A stretch of DNA of 64,000 nt from the NCBI RefSeq assembly GCF_000187245.1, contig NC_027863.1, positions 1,176,735-1,240,734 of the forward strand, read 5' to 3'. A program made the position numbers and the translations under genes. Under the pieces are notes generated by a model. The model made no database searches and was not told the origin of the DNA. It saw only the letters and a list, made by a program, of their open reading frames with translations. This DNA is from Ogataea parapolymorpha DL-1 (lineage: Eukaryota > Ascomycota > Pichiomycetes > Pichiales > Pichiaceae). This document shows, piece after piece, positions 19,162 to 27,150 of this stretch. How positions within the stretch are numbered: position 1 is the first letter of the stretch; each line of letters begins with the position of its first letter.

Positions 19162-19381
19162 TTTTGTGCTATGTTGAAGATGTCGAATTTCTTCAATATT
19201 TCTAGTTGACACCTTGCACCGCACTGGAAAATTTTCAGGACCCGCACACGACGTACGCAGTCACAAACTTTTTTTCCACACCGGTATTAGTTTGGTCTGA
19301 GGTGTGCAATAGTGAGCCCTGGCCGCAGAGTGCAAAGATTTTTCATATACTTTTACAAATCTAATCATTCAACACAACACC
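19162..19381. promoter_or_regulatory. Shared divergent promoter of RPP2 and RPS15
   Basis: These 220 bp separate two divergent ribosomal-protein genes, the order also found in S. cerevisiae (YOL039W/YOL040C). The region has T/A-rich runs and a GC-richer block near 19215-19260. I could not assign specific Rap1, Tbf1 or Fhl1 sites with confidence. Confidence 0.6.
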
Positions 19382-19804
19382 ATGTCTCAAGTCGAACAAA
19401 GAAAGAAGAGAACTTTCAAGACTTTCTCTTTCAAGGGAGTTGACCTTGCTGACCTCCTTGAGCTGTCCACCGAGGACTTCGCCAAATTGTGCCATGCCAG
19501 AGTTAGAAGAAGATTTTCCAGAGGTCTTGGTTCCAAGCCAATGGGTTTGATCAAGAAGTTGAGAGCTGCTAAGCTTGCTGCTGGTCCAAACGAGAAGCCA
19601 GCTATCGTCAAGACCCACCTCAGAAACATGATCGTCATGCCAGAAATGATCGGCTCTCTTATTGGAATCTACAACGGTAAGGTGTTCAACACCATCGAAG
19701 TCAAGCCAGAGATGGTTGGCCACTACCTTGGAGAGTTCTCCATCACCTACAACCCTGTCCAGCACGGAAAAGCATCCTCTGGTTCTAAGTTGAAACTTTA
19801 TTAG
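19382..19804 (+). CDS. RPS15: 40S ribosomal protein S15 (uS19)
   Basis: The product has 140 residues. uS19 is an essential small-subunit head protein needed for pre-40S export. The conserved core is plain: [55 protein letters not shown] and [11 protein letters not shown]. It has no intron, and the start is the first ATG in an AACACCATG context. Codon use is strongly biased, as expected for a ribosomal protein. It lies divergent from RPP2 and tail to tail with DEP1. Confidence 0.97.
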   Translation: MSQVEQRKKRTFKTFSFKGVDLADLLELSTEDFAKLCHARVRRRFSRGLGSKPMGLIKKLRAAKLAAGPNEKPAIVKTHLRNMIVMPEMIGSLIGIYNGKVFNTIEVKPEMVGHYLGEFSITYNPVQHGKASSGSKLKLY

Positions 19805-19838
19805 AACACCTAATGAAATACAATAAGTACCTATTTTA

Positions 19839-20753
19839 TCATACCAGGTTCATCTCTTTGAGATCCTGTTGGACCTCCTCACCCGTACAGCTTTTCAGGT
19901 CGTTCAGCGAGCTTGGGAATCCTCCAGTGTATTTTTCTATGCCCTTCAAGCTGCTAAGCTCGTGGTACAATGCGTTTCTTTGAACCACCAGCCTGTTGAT
20001 TGCGCTCTGCGAGTTCACATTTGCAGCAGTAATATCTCCGTTGTATTGGTAGTAGTCGGGTAGGTTCAAAGTGACGTTGTCCAAGGCCCGTCGTTCCTTG
20101 TTGATCTCGTACCAGTTCGACGTTATGTTTGTAATCTCTTCGTTTTTCAGGTCCTGGCAGCACTTGATAAACTGTTGGTGTATCGCCACTCGTGTAGCTC
20201 GCGTCTGGTTGTCCAGGCATTTAAGCTTGTATTTTTGCAGGTTCACATATCGCGCAACTTTGGCCTGGAAGTTATTTTCAATCATGTTGGAGTAATTGAG
20301 AAAGTCCGGATGTTTGTTGGAATTGCAGAGCTCCAGCTCAAATAACAGCTTATTCATCTGTGTCTCATAAAGTTTGTCTTTTAGCAGCGCAAATTCAATC
20401 TCAATATTCTTTATCTCCTCCAAGGCACTCAACCGGAGGTGTTCCCTGGCTTTCTCCTCCTCCCCTTCTTTTTCGCTGTTGCGCTCCTCCTTGTCCTCAC
20501 CTGTGTCTTGGTCTTCCTCCATTCCTGACTCCTCCTCGGCCTGTTCTCCCTCATCTTCCTCCTCGCCACTGAGTTTCTCGTCTTCTTCCTGCTTGTTTGT
20601 TTCAGCAAGTCTCGCGAGCCTGCTCTCTTCGACGCTTTCCATCCTGTCTGTCTCTGCCTCTGACGAATTGATCTCACTCACCTCACTGGACGGGTTCTTT
20701 CTATCGTTCGCTCCCGTTGATGCCGTGTCCTCGGCCGCTATAGCTTCCCCCAT
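19839..20753 (-). CDS. DEP1: Rpd3L histone deacetylase subunit, Dep1/Sds3-like
   Basis: The product has 304 residues. The first 100 are strongly acidic (Glu/Asp runs), then a helical Sds3-like domain starts at LSALEEIKNIEIEFALLKDKLYE and continues through IHQQFIKCCQDL and NWYEINKERRALD. Dep1 and Sds3 are paralogous scaffold subunits of the Rpd3L complex; the acidic N-terminus and the WYEINKERR block fit Dep1 better than Sds3. The start is the first ATG (MGEAIAAED); codons before it lack an ATG. It is divergent from NOP12 with 89 bp between starts. It is not next to RPS15 in S. cerevisiae, so it was inserted into, or lost from, this conserved block. Confidence 0.75.
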   Translation of the reverse strand: MGEAIAAEDTASTGANDRKNPSSEVSEINSSEAETDRMESVEESRLARLAETNKQEEDEKLSGEEEDEGEQAEEESGMEEDQDTGEDKEERNSEKEGEEEKAREHLRLSALEEIKNIEIEFALLKDKLYETQMNKLLFELELCNSNKHPDFLNYSNMIENNFQAKVARYVNLQKYKLKCLDNQTRATRVAIHQQFIKCCQDLKNEEITNITSNWYEINKERRALDNVTLNLPDYYQYNGDITAANVNSQSAINRLVVQRNALYHELSSLKGIEKYTGGFPSSLNDLKSCTGEEVQQDLKEMNLV

Positions 20754-20842
20754 AGAAAACACACCTTTAAAGATTAAGAAAATATAAGGTAGTGCAACAC
20801 TAAAAGGCTATCAAAAAATTTATTTTCTCTTGAACTATACAT

Positions 20843-21880
20843 ATGTCTGATTCGCTGGCCACGCTGTTTGCACAGCCTTCCAGGATCGACAACAAGGAGC
20901 TGGTTGCTCGCAAACGGACTTTGGTTGAGCTTCCAAAGACTGAGGAGGAAGAACGGGCGTTGGAGGCAGGACAACAGCCGAATAAAAGAACGAAAAGGGC
21001 CGCAGATTTTGCTAAGTCTCGCAAGGAGGAGTCTTCAGCCACTACTTCGGCTCCTAAATATGATCCTGTCGCTGAGAAGGAGAAGAATAAGCGCACGATT
21101 TTCATTGGAAATCTTCCGACAGCCATCATGGCCTCCAAAAAATCTACCAAGGAGCTGAAGGCTCTGTTCAAGCCTTTTGGCAAGATCGAGTCGATGAGAT
21201 TTAGATCCTTTGCAGTCCAGTCCAACCTTCCAAGAAAGGCTGCCTACATTTTGCATAACGTGAAAGACGACGATACCACCAACTGCTATATGGTATTTGA
21301 AAAAGAGGAAGATTCGCTCAAGGCTGTGGAGCTGAATGGAACCGTATTCATGGATCACCACCTAAGAGTTGACCATGTTGCTCAGCCCTTGAAGCATGAT
21401 AACAAGCTTTCTGTTTTCGTTGGAAACCTTGATTTTGAGGAGACAGAGGAATCTTTGTGGAGATTTTTCAACGAGACTTGTTCACCAGACAAGTCGAACG
21501 TCATCGCAAATGTGCGGTTGGTTAGAGATTCCAAGACTAATTACGGTAAAGGATTTGCAATTGTCCAATTCACAGATACAAACTACGTCTCTAAAGCATT
21601 GTTACAAAACAAGAAAGAGCTCACGACATCGAAGAAACCTAGAGAGCTACGCATCACGCGCTGCAGGAACCAGACGGTGGCTCCAGTAAAGGATAGAAAG
21701 CTGGGATCGGCTGTGAAAGCTGGAAAAGTGGTCTTGGAAGGTGAAAGAGCCAAAAAGGGTACTCGTGTCAAGGGTATCAAGAATGGTGGTCATGCTGGCG
21801 GTAAAAAGAAGCCAAGAAACCCTGAGGGAAGAGCGGCAAGAAGGAGTAAGGAGTTCAGGCAAAAGCTAGGCGCTAAATGA
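20843..21880 (+). CDS. NOP12: Nucleolar RNA-binding protein Nop12
   Basis: The product has 345 residues. Nop12 acts in 60S pre-rRNA processing (5.8S region). Two RRM domains are visible: RRM1 at about 84-178 starting RTIFIGNLP, and RRM2 at about 188-275 starting SVFVGNLDF, with the RNP1-like GKGFAIVQF. The tail is very basic (GKKKPRNPEGRAARRSKEFR), typical of nucleolar targeting. Its place beside RPS15 and RPP2 mirrors S. cerevisiae YOL041C-YOL039W and supports the assignment. Confidence 0.92.
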   Translation: MSDSLATLFAQPSRIDNKELVARKRTLVELPKTEEEERALEAGQQPNKRTKRAADFAKSRKEESSATTSAPKYDPVAEKEKNKRTIFIGNLPTAIMASKKSTKELKALFKPFGKIESMRFRSFAVQSNLPRKAAYILHNVKDDDTTNCYMVFEKEEDSLKAVELNGTVFMDHHLRVDHVAQPLKHDNKLSVFVGNLDFEETEESLWRFFNETCSPDKSNVIANVRLVRDSKTNYGKGFAIVQFTDTNYVSKALLQNKKELTTSKKPRELRITRCRNQTVAPVKDRKLGSAVKAGKVVLEGERAKKGTRVKGIKNGGHAGGKKKPRNPEGRAARRSKEFRQKLGAK

Positions 21881-21929
21881 CTTGATGTAAAATAGACCGA
21901 CTAAAATTCTATTAAATTTAAAAATTGCC

Positions 21930-23255
21930 TTATATAAATAATCGTGCGTATTTTTGGTAGCTGACAGTGTTGTCCTCCAATTTCGTGATCGGTTGCGTCC
22001 AAGTGAGGTTGGAGATAATGTCATTTGACAGCTCTGGACATGGCCGAATCATTTCTGGGTAAAGATGCTCAGCGTTTCGATGTTTTAAGGCAGTTCGGAT
22101 CATGTTACGGAAAGCTTCGTGCTGCTGACTATTGTGATATAGGAATTTGAGGACAGTGTAGTAATTTTCGTGAGAACCCAGCGATTGTAGGTGTAGCTTC
22201 AAAAGCTTGTTGTACACGAGTTTTCTTTTCGATAAAGAAATAGGACATTTGGAGTGGAAATACTCGAGCATAGAGATCGACTTATACATCTCACCTTTAT
22301 GCGCCGGCTGAACAATAAGCTGTTGGAGATGGGAGAACTTGAGCGGCCGTCTCATTTGAAAGACGTCAACACTTTTGATCAGACAGTCGAGGTTGTAATA
22401 GAAAGAGTAGATCCGGATATAATTGACTGGATGAATACTACCCGAAAGCTGGCAGAACGAGTCCGGGTACTGCCTCAGAAACTCAATCGCCTGCTGGGAT
22501 GTACGCAGCTCATTCTCTTTAATCTTCAATACCTGCCAGATGCTTCTCTGAAGAGGAATCTTGACTTGCAGCATGCTGTGCAGATACTCTTTAGCTGACT
22601 CTTTGGGGAGCAGCATCAATAGACTTGTCCACGAAGCCAGCGTCGGGTCCAGATCGTATTCAATGATCTTGTCCACGCATGCGTCAACAATTCGCTCCTT
22701 TGACTGCTTGTCCAAATGGGTAGCTGAGTTAAGCACGAGATTCACCCATTTCATGCGAGGTTCAATTCCTACCGAGGGAGCCATGTTGAAAATGAGGTTG
22801 AGCATTGTTGCACAATGATTGTAGCTGTGAAGGAACGAGAGCAGCTTATCAACTGTCTGATCAGTTAATAGTGGCAAATTCTCGTCCTTCAGGACCTCAT
22901 GATACAGAATATTCAATACCGTGGGGGACTCTTTGGGAGACGGCCTGGCACAGGTCAGATATGTAGCGTAATTTTCCAATGCTGTCGCATCTGTAAATTT
23001 TGTAGGAGGCTTGATTCGGCGGGCTTGCTGAGGAATCAAGGAACTGTCAGGTTTTGTAAGGATCTGCAATTTGTGGTCCCAAAATGCATCTGTCAAGGGA
23101 CTCTTCGAATCAAACTTGAGTCGGGCAAAATCGACATAGCGGGAAATGTACTTTGGCAGAGGAGAATACACAGGAGCAAACTCGTCTCTGGCAACATTTC
23201 TAGAAACACCAATGGATGAAAACCTAACAAATACTATTGATTGGGTCCGCAGCAT
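21930..23255 (-). CDS. Probable mitochondrial protein, family unidentified (helical-repeat type)
   Basis: The product has 441 residues. The N-terminus (MLRTQSIVFVRFSSIGVSRNVAR) is an amphipathic, Arg/Ser-rich presequence without acidic residues until 25. The rest is a run of helices with PPR/TPR-like spacing (for example LASWTSLLMLLPKESAKEYLHSM and MYKSISMLEYFHSKCPISLSKRKLVYNKLL). Yeast gene-specific mitochondrial expression factors often look like this and diverge fast, which would explain why I cannot name it. It is divergent from LAP3 with 67 bp between starts. Confidence 0.75.
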   Translation of the reverse strand: MLRTQSIVFVRFSSIGVSRNVARDEFAPVYSPLPKYISRYVDFARLKFDSKSPLTDAFWDHKLQILTKPDSSLIPQQARRIKPPTKFTDATALENYATYLTCARPSPKESPTVLNILYHEVLKDENLPLLTDQTVDKLLSFLHSYNHCATMLNLIFNMAPSVGIEPRMKWVNLVLNSATHLDKQSKERIVDACVDKIIEYDLDPTLASWTSLLMLLPKESAKEYLHSMLQVKIPLQRSIWQVLKIKENELRTSQQAIEFLRQYPDSFCQLSGSIHPVNYIRIYSFYYNLDCLIKSVDVFQMRRPLKFSHLQQLIVQPAHKGEMYKSISMLEYFHSKCPISLSKRKLVYNKLLKLHLQSLGSHENYYTVLKFLYHNSQQHEAFRNMIRTALKHRNAEHLYPEMIRPCPELSNDIISNLTWTQPITKLEDNTVSYQKYARLFI

Positions 23256-23322
23256 GAATTAGAAATGGTGGGGTAGTTTTTAAAATTCAGATTACCTAAA
23301 AAAACCTTATCATCATATCAAT

Positions 23323-24777
23323 ATGGGTTCCCAGGCATCCAAAATTGTTGAACCGAAATATACACCAGTGAGAAGCACCAATGACGACGACGAACTTCTG
23401 TTGAAGCTACAGGCAAGACTAGGGCAGCAGGATGAGTCCAAAGATGCCCCATTGAGCCTGAGTAACCTCTCCAAGTGGGAGGCAAATTTGCTGGCAGACC
23501 CAAAGAATAGATTAGCTCTGAACTGCTTTACCAGCCACGACATCACAGAGATAGTTGCACAGACGGCAGCCATCAACTTGGACAATGTCGATTTGTTCAA
23601 TGTGAATGTCAAGTTCGAAGGCGCACCCATCACCAACCAGAAGTCATCTGGCAGATGCTGGCTTTTTGCATCAACTAACGTGTTCAAGGAGTTTATCAAG
23701 GCCAAGCACCAACTAGAAAGTTTTGAGTTTTCGCAGAATTACTTGTTTTTCTATGACAAGCTGGAGAAGTCGAACTGGTTCCTAAACAGGATTATTGAGT
23801 CGGCCGATGAGGAAATTGACTCCAGATTGGTCCAGTACCTCATGCAGACTCCAGAGAACGACGGTGGCCAGTGGGACATGGTGGTCAACCTGGTGAAGAC
23901 GTATGGTCTTGTTCCAAAATCTGTCTATCCAGACTCGGCTTCGTCTATTAACTCCAGTGGTCTAAACTACCTGGTTAACAACAAGTTACGGGAATTTGCG
24001 CTCGTTTTGCGTAAGCTGAGCACCAGCGAGAAAAGCGAGGACGTCGAAGGCGTCAAGACTTCGATGCTGAACGAGATCTTCAACATTTTGGCCTTAACTC
24101 TAGGACTGCCTCCGAAGCCTGATGATGAGATCACCTGGGAGTACAAGGACAAATTCGGCAACTTCCATTCCGTCAAGACCACCCCATTGGGAGTGTACAG
24201 TGATCTTCTAGGCTTCGATGCTGCCAAATACTTCTCGCTGATCCATGACCCTAGAAACACCGAGGGACTGTATACGGTGGACAAGTTGGGCAACATTGAA
24301 GGTGGAAAGCCTATCGAGTACGTCAACACGTCTATCGACAACCTCAAGCAGGCTGCTATTGCTATGTTGCAGGCAAACCATCCTGTGTTTTTCGGGTGCG
24401 ATGTTGGGAAGTTTGGCAAGACCGATTTGGGCCTTCTGGACGTAGACTCTTGGGACTACCAACTGGGCTTTGGCACCGACATGCACCTAAACAAGAAGCA
24501 GCGTCTGATGACAGGTTCATCGCAAATGACGCATGCCATGGTACTAGTTGGTGTCCATCTTGTCGACGGAAAGCCTGTTCGCTGGAAGGTGGAGAACTCC
24601 TGGGGTGAGTACGGAGCACACAAGGGTTACTACGTTATGAGCGACAAATGGTTTGACGAGTACGTTTTCCAGATCGTTACCAGCGAGAGGTTTGCTACTA
24701 CCAAGTTGACAGATATCTGGAAGAGCAAGGATTACAAAGTTTTACCATACTATGATCCTATGGGGGCTCTGGCTTAA
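23323..24777 (+). CDS. LAP3: Bleomycin hydrolase / cysteine aminopeptidase (Lap3/Gal6)
   Basis: The product has 484 residues. Papain-like (C1B) homohexameric aminopeptidase that also hydrolyses homocysteine thiolactone and bleomycin. Catalytic residues: Cys112 in SGRCWLFAS, His near 406 in THAMVLVGVH and Asn near 428 in ENSWGEYG. The N-terminus MGSQASK fits an N-myristoylation site (Gly2, Ser6, Lys7). It ends at GALA; S. cerevisiae Lap3 ends with an extra Lys that it trims itself (recalled), so here the encoded protein already has the trimmed end. The TilS-like gene follows on the same strand after 36 bp. Confidence 0.95.
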   Translation: MGSQASKIVEPKYTPVRSTNDDDELLLKLQARLGQQDESKDAPLSLSNLSKWEANLLADPKNRLALNCFTSHDITEIVAQTAAINLDNVDLFNVNVKFEGAPITNQKSSGRCWLFASTNVFKEFIKAKHQLESFEFSQNYLFFYDKLEKSNWFLNRIIESADEEIDSRLVQYLMQTPENDGGQWDMVVNLVKTYGLVPKSVYPDSASSINSSGLNYLVNNKLREFALVLRKLSTSEKSEDVEGVKTSMLNEIFNILALTLGLPPKPDDEITWEYKDKFGNFHSVKTTPLGVYSDLLGFDAAKYFSLIHDPRNTEGLYTVDKLGNIEGGKPIEYVNTSIDNLKQAAIAMLQANHPVFFGCDVGKFGKTDLGLLDVDSWDYQLGFGTDMHLNKKQRLMTGSSQMTHAMVLVGVHLVDGKPVRWKVENSWGEYGAHKGYYVMSDKWFDEYVFQIVTSERFATTKLTDIWKSKDYKVLPYYDPMGALA

Positions 24778-24813
24778 ATTTTTTAGAAATATTTTTTTTT
24801 ATATGTAACATGA

Positions 24814-26097
24814 ATGTCTTTACTTTCACGGTTTGGTAGGTCGATGCGAGGTGTTCTGCCCGATAGAGTCCTTGTGGCGGTTTCGGGCGGTGTTGATTCG
24901 ATGGTGTTGCTGGACCTGACTCGCAAATGGGCTAAGATTACAAGTAGTCCGTGCCGCATCCATGCCATGACCGTGGATCACGGCTTACGATCCGAGAGCG
25001 CACAAGAGGCCCAAAAAGTCCATGAGATTGTGCGCAAGTTGGGTTTAGATCATGAGGTTGTTCGTGTTCCTGAAAAGATTGATCGCAGCCAGCTGGAAAA
25101 AAGTGCAAGGATATGGAGATACAAATTGATGTATGAAAAAATGGAACTGCTCCAGATAGATAATTTGATGGTAGCACACCATTTCAACGACCAGTTAGAA
25201 ACGTTTTTGATTCGTCTGGCCGCTAACTCGACGCTTTTCGGTCTCTGCGGGATGCGCAACGCGTCTGCTTATCCCGTTCTCGATCCATTTGGCAGCAAGC
25301 GTATATTACGGCCCATGTTAGATATCCGCAAAAATGAACTCTACGCATATGCACGCGAGCATAATTTGGAGTGGTTTGAGGATTCTACCAATTACCAGCC
25401 CATAACACTGCGAAACAGAGTCCGTAAGTATTTGCAAACTGGACAGATAGAGCAGAATTCCGTCGAGCAGCTAATTTTGGGCGTACGTGGTGCCGTGGAC
25501 GACGTTGAGAACGATTTGCGACAGTTAGATAATGAGATTTCAGTGAAGTTTAATTCACGCCTTCTAAAGATGTCAATTGTCATACCGTCAGCGGTTTTCG
25601 AGCGCTATCCGCTCCTGTCTCTTGACAAGTTTTTATTCGAGAAGCTCCACTGTGTGTCAGCCATTTCAAATTATCACCATCGCTATACGACTATAGATTC
25701 AAAAAATGCTACAGTCAACACAAACGACTGGTCGCTCTCGGAGTCGATTTTGGATGGGACAGTGCCTGAAAAATTCAACCTCCTTAAGTGTCTGGTGAGA
25801 GTGGTGCGCTCTGAAAATAATATCCATCTTCTGATTACCAGGGCGACCGAAAAGTTCAAGCAGCCGATAAAGCGTGTCGTAAATGTCACCACGTCTTGGT
25901 CTGAATGGGAATTGTTTGACAACAGGATGTGGTTTCGAGTGAGAGGAAAGCCAGGCTCCTATACACTCAAACTGGAGGCGAACGGATTGCCGGCTTTTTA
26001 TCATGAAGGGCGGTTTCTATGCTATTCTACCATTAGTGGTTGCGGTTGTTTGGAAGTCCAGACTAGGACGAAGCCAATGCGTATAATTCAGATGTAA
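24814..26097 (+). CDS. tRNA(Ile)-lysidine synthetase-like protein (TilS family)
   Basis: The product has 427 residues. TilS enzymes attach lysine to C34 of the CAU-anticodon isoleucine tRNA; a nuclear fungal copy would be expected to act in mitochondria. The PP-loop ATP site SGGVDS (24-29), TVDHGLR, AHHFNDQLETFL, RPML and FEDSTN blocks are all present, so the N-terminal catalytic domain looks intact. The C-terminal 200 residues are divergent. The short start (MSLLSRFGRSMRG) is basic and could serve as a weak presequence. Two upstream ATGs precede it: ATG-TAA at 24803-24808, and a frame at 24810-24839 that overlaps the main start. Confidence 0.85.
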   Translation: MSLLSRFGRSMRGVLPDRVLVAVSGGVDSMVLLDLTRKWAKITSSPCRIHAMTVDHGLRSESAQEAQKVHEIVRKLGLDHEVVRVPEKIDRSQLEKSARIWRYKLMYEKMELLQIDNLMVAHHFNDQLETFLIRLAANSTLFGLCGMRNASAYPVLDPFGSKRILRPMLDIRKNELYAYAREHNLEWFEDSTNYQPITLRNRVRKYLQTGQIEQNSVEQLILGVRGAVDDVENDLRQLDNEISVKFNSRLLKMSIVIPSAVFERYPLLSLDKFLFEKLHCVSAISNYHHRYTTIDSKNATVNTNDWSLSESILDGTVPEKFNLLKCLVRVVRSENNIHLLITRATEKFKQPIKRVVNVTTSWSEWELFDNRMWFRVRGKPGSYTLKLEANGLPAFYHEGRFLCYSTISGCGCLEVQTRTKPMRIIQM

Positions 26098-26109
26098 TAT
26101 ATTGTACAG

Positions 26110-27114
26110 TTAATCTTCGAAATTCTCGTCTTCGCTTTCACTCTGCTCGTCCAGCTGGTATGTAATTGAAAGATTAAACTGAGTTTCAATAAAACGAAGC
26201 AACGACGCATATTTAAACTGCACCGAATAAGGGAAAGTTTCCATGTTAGTGAGAAATACCTTGAGACTGGTCTTGAGTCGCGACAGTTTGACAAACTCCT
26301 CGGTATGTGACGCAATCTGCTCGAGCTGGCTCTGCAAACTTTCAATGAAGCGCTCAAAGAAAGCTGTTTCTTCGACTACCAAATCAACACATTCAAGAGC
26401 AAGGTTGGTGAGGCTGTACCACTGCTCCAGACAGCAGAAGTTGTTGAGCACCAGCAAACCAACAAAACAGAAATTGTGCTCGTTGGTGAACCTCTGGGTC
26501 GTGAAAAGGGCCCTGAAATAGTCAGATTTGTCTCTGCAGTATTTTGACAAATCCACCTTCACCTGTTTCAAAACTACCTTTGGGTTTGTCTGTGTCAACC
26601 GGAGCTCGCCGTTCTGCTTGCTCATGTCGAACTCAATGACTTTTTGCAATTCGAGCAATTCCGCCGTCGACGAGTCAGACGTTGTAACGAGCTCGCTCGT
26701 CCAATCACTCTCGACACCCACAATCTGACTGTAATCGAGGTGAAGCCCAAATTGTGGCCATTTATTATTTTCAAAGTTGGAATAATTCACCATGTATGGT
26801 AGCAGGGCCTCAAACTGGAATATTTGTCCTTTGCCAAAGACTAGTTGATTTTCAACACTGACACTTTCAACAGTTAGCTCACCATCGACCACGTCTATGG
26901 AAATCACCTCCCGATCTTGGCATCTGACAAACTTGGCCGTCCTCGTGTTACTCAGCTGATTGGTAAGATGGACAAGATGGACACCATTCGTAACCTGCTT
27001 GATGCCACGGAAACTGACTTCATGGGAGGAGTCAAAGAAGAAAAAGTCAATTCCAAAGCTCAAACCTTCAGGTAGTTTCTTCGCAAACACAATAGTAGTT
27101 CCTACCCATGTCAT
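26110..27114 (-). CDS. AAR2: U5 snRNP assembly factor Aar2
   Basis: The product has 334 residues. Aar2 binds the Prp8 RNase H/Jab1 region in a cytoplasmic U5 snRNP precursor and blocks Brr2 loading until U5 matures. The N-terminal beta domain carries the family pattern GIDF...FRGIKQVTNGVHLVHL, followed by the helical C-terminal domain. The tail is acidic (EQSESEDENFED). Start ATG (MTWVGTT) lies only 36 bp from the divergent start of PET112. AAR2, PET112 and ATG8 are close neighbours in S. cerevisiae too (YBL074C, YBL080C, YBL078C). Confidence 0.88.
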   Translation of the reverse strand: MTWVGTTIVFAKKLPEGLSFGIDFFFFDSSHEVSFRGIKQVTNGVHLVHLTNQLSNTRTAKFVRCQDREVISIDVVDGELTVESVSVENQLVFGKGQIFQFEALLPYMVNYSNFENNKWPQFGLHLDYSQIVGVESDWTSELVTTSDSSTAELLELQKVIEFDMSKQNGELRLTQTNPKVVLKQVKVDLSKYCRDKSDYFRALFTTQRFTNEHNFCFVGLLVLNNFCCLEQWYSLTNLALECVDLVVEETAFFERFIESLQSQLEQIASHTEEFVKLSRLKTSLKVFLTNMETFPYSVQFKYASLLRFIETQFNLSITYQLDEQSESEDENFED

Positions 27115-27150
27115 GAACTAAAAAATCAAAAAAATAAAATAAATTCATCA

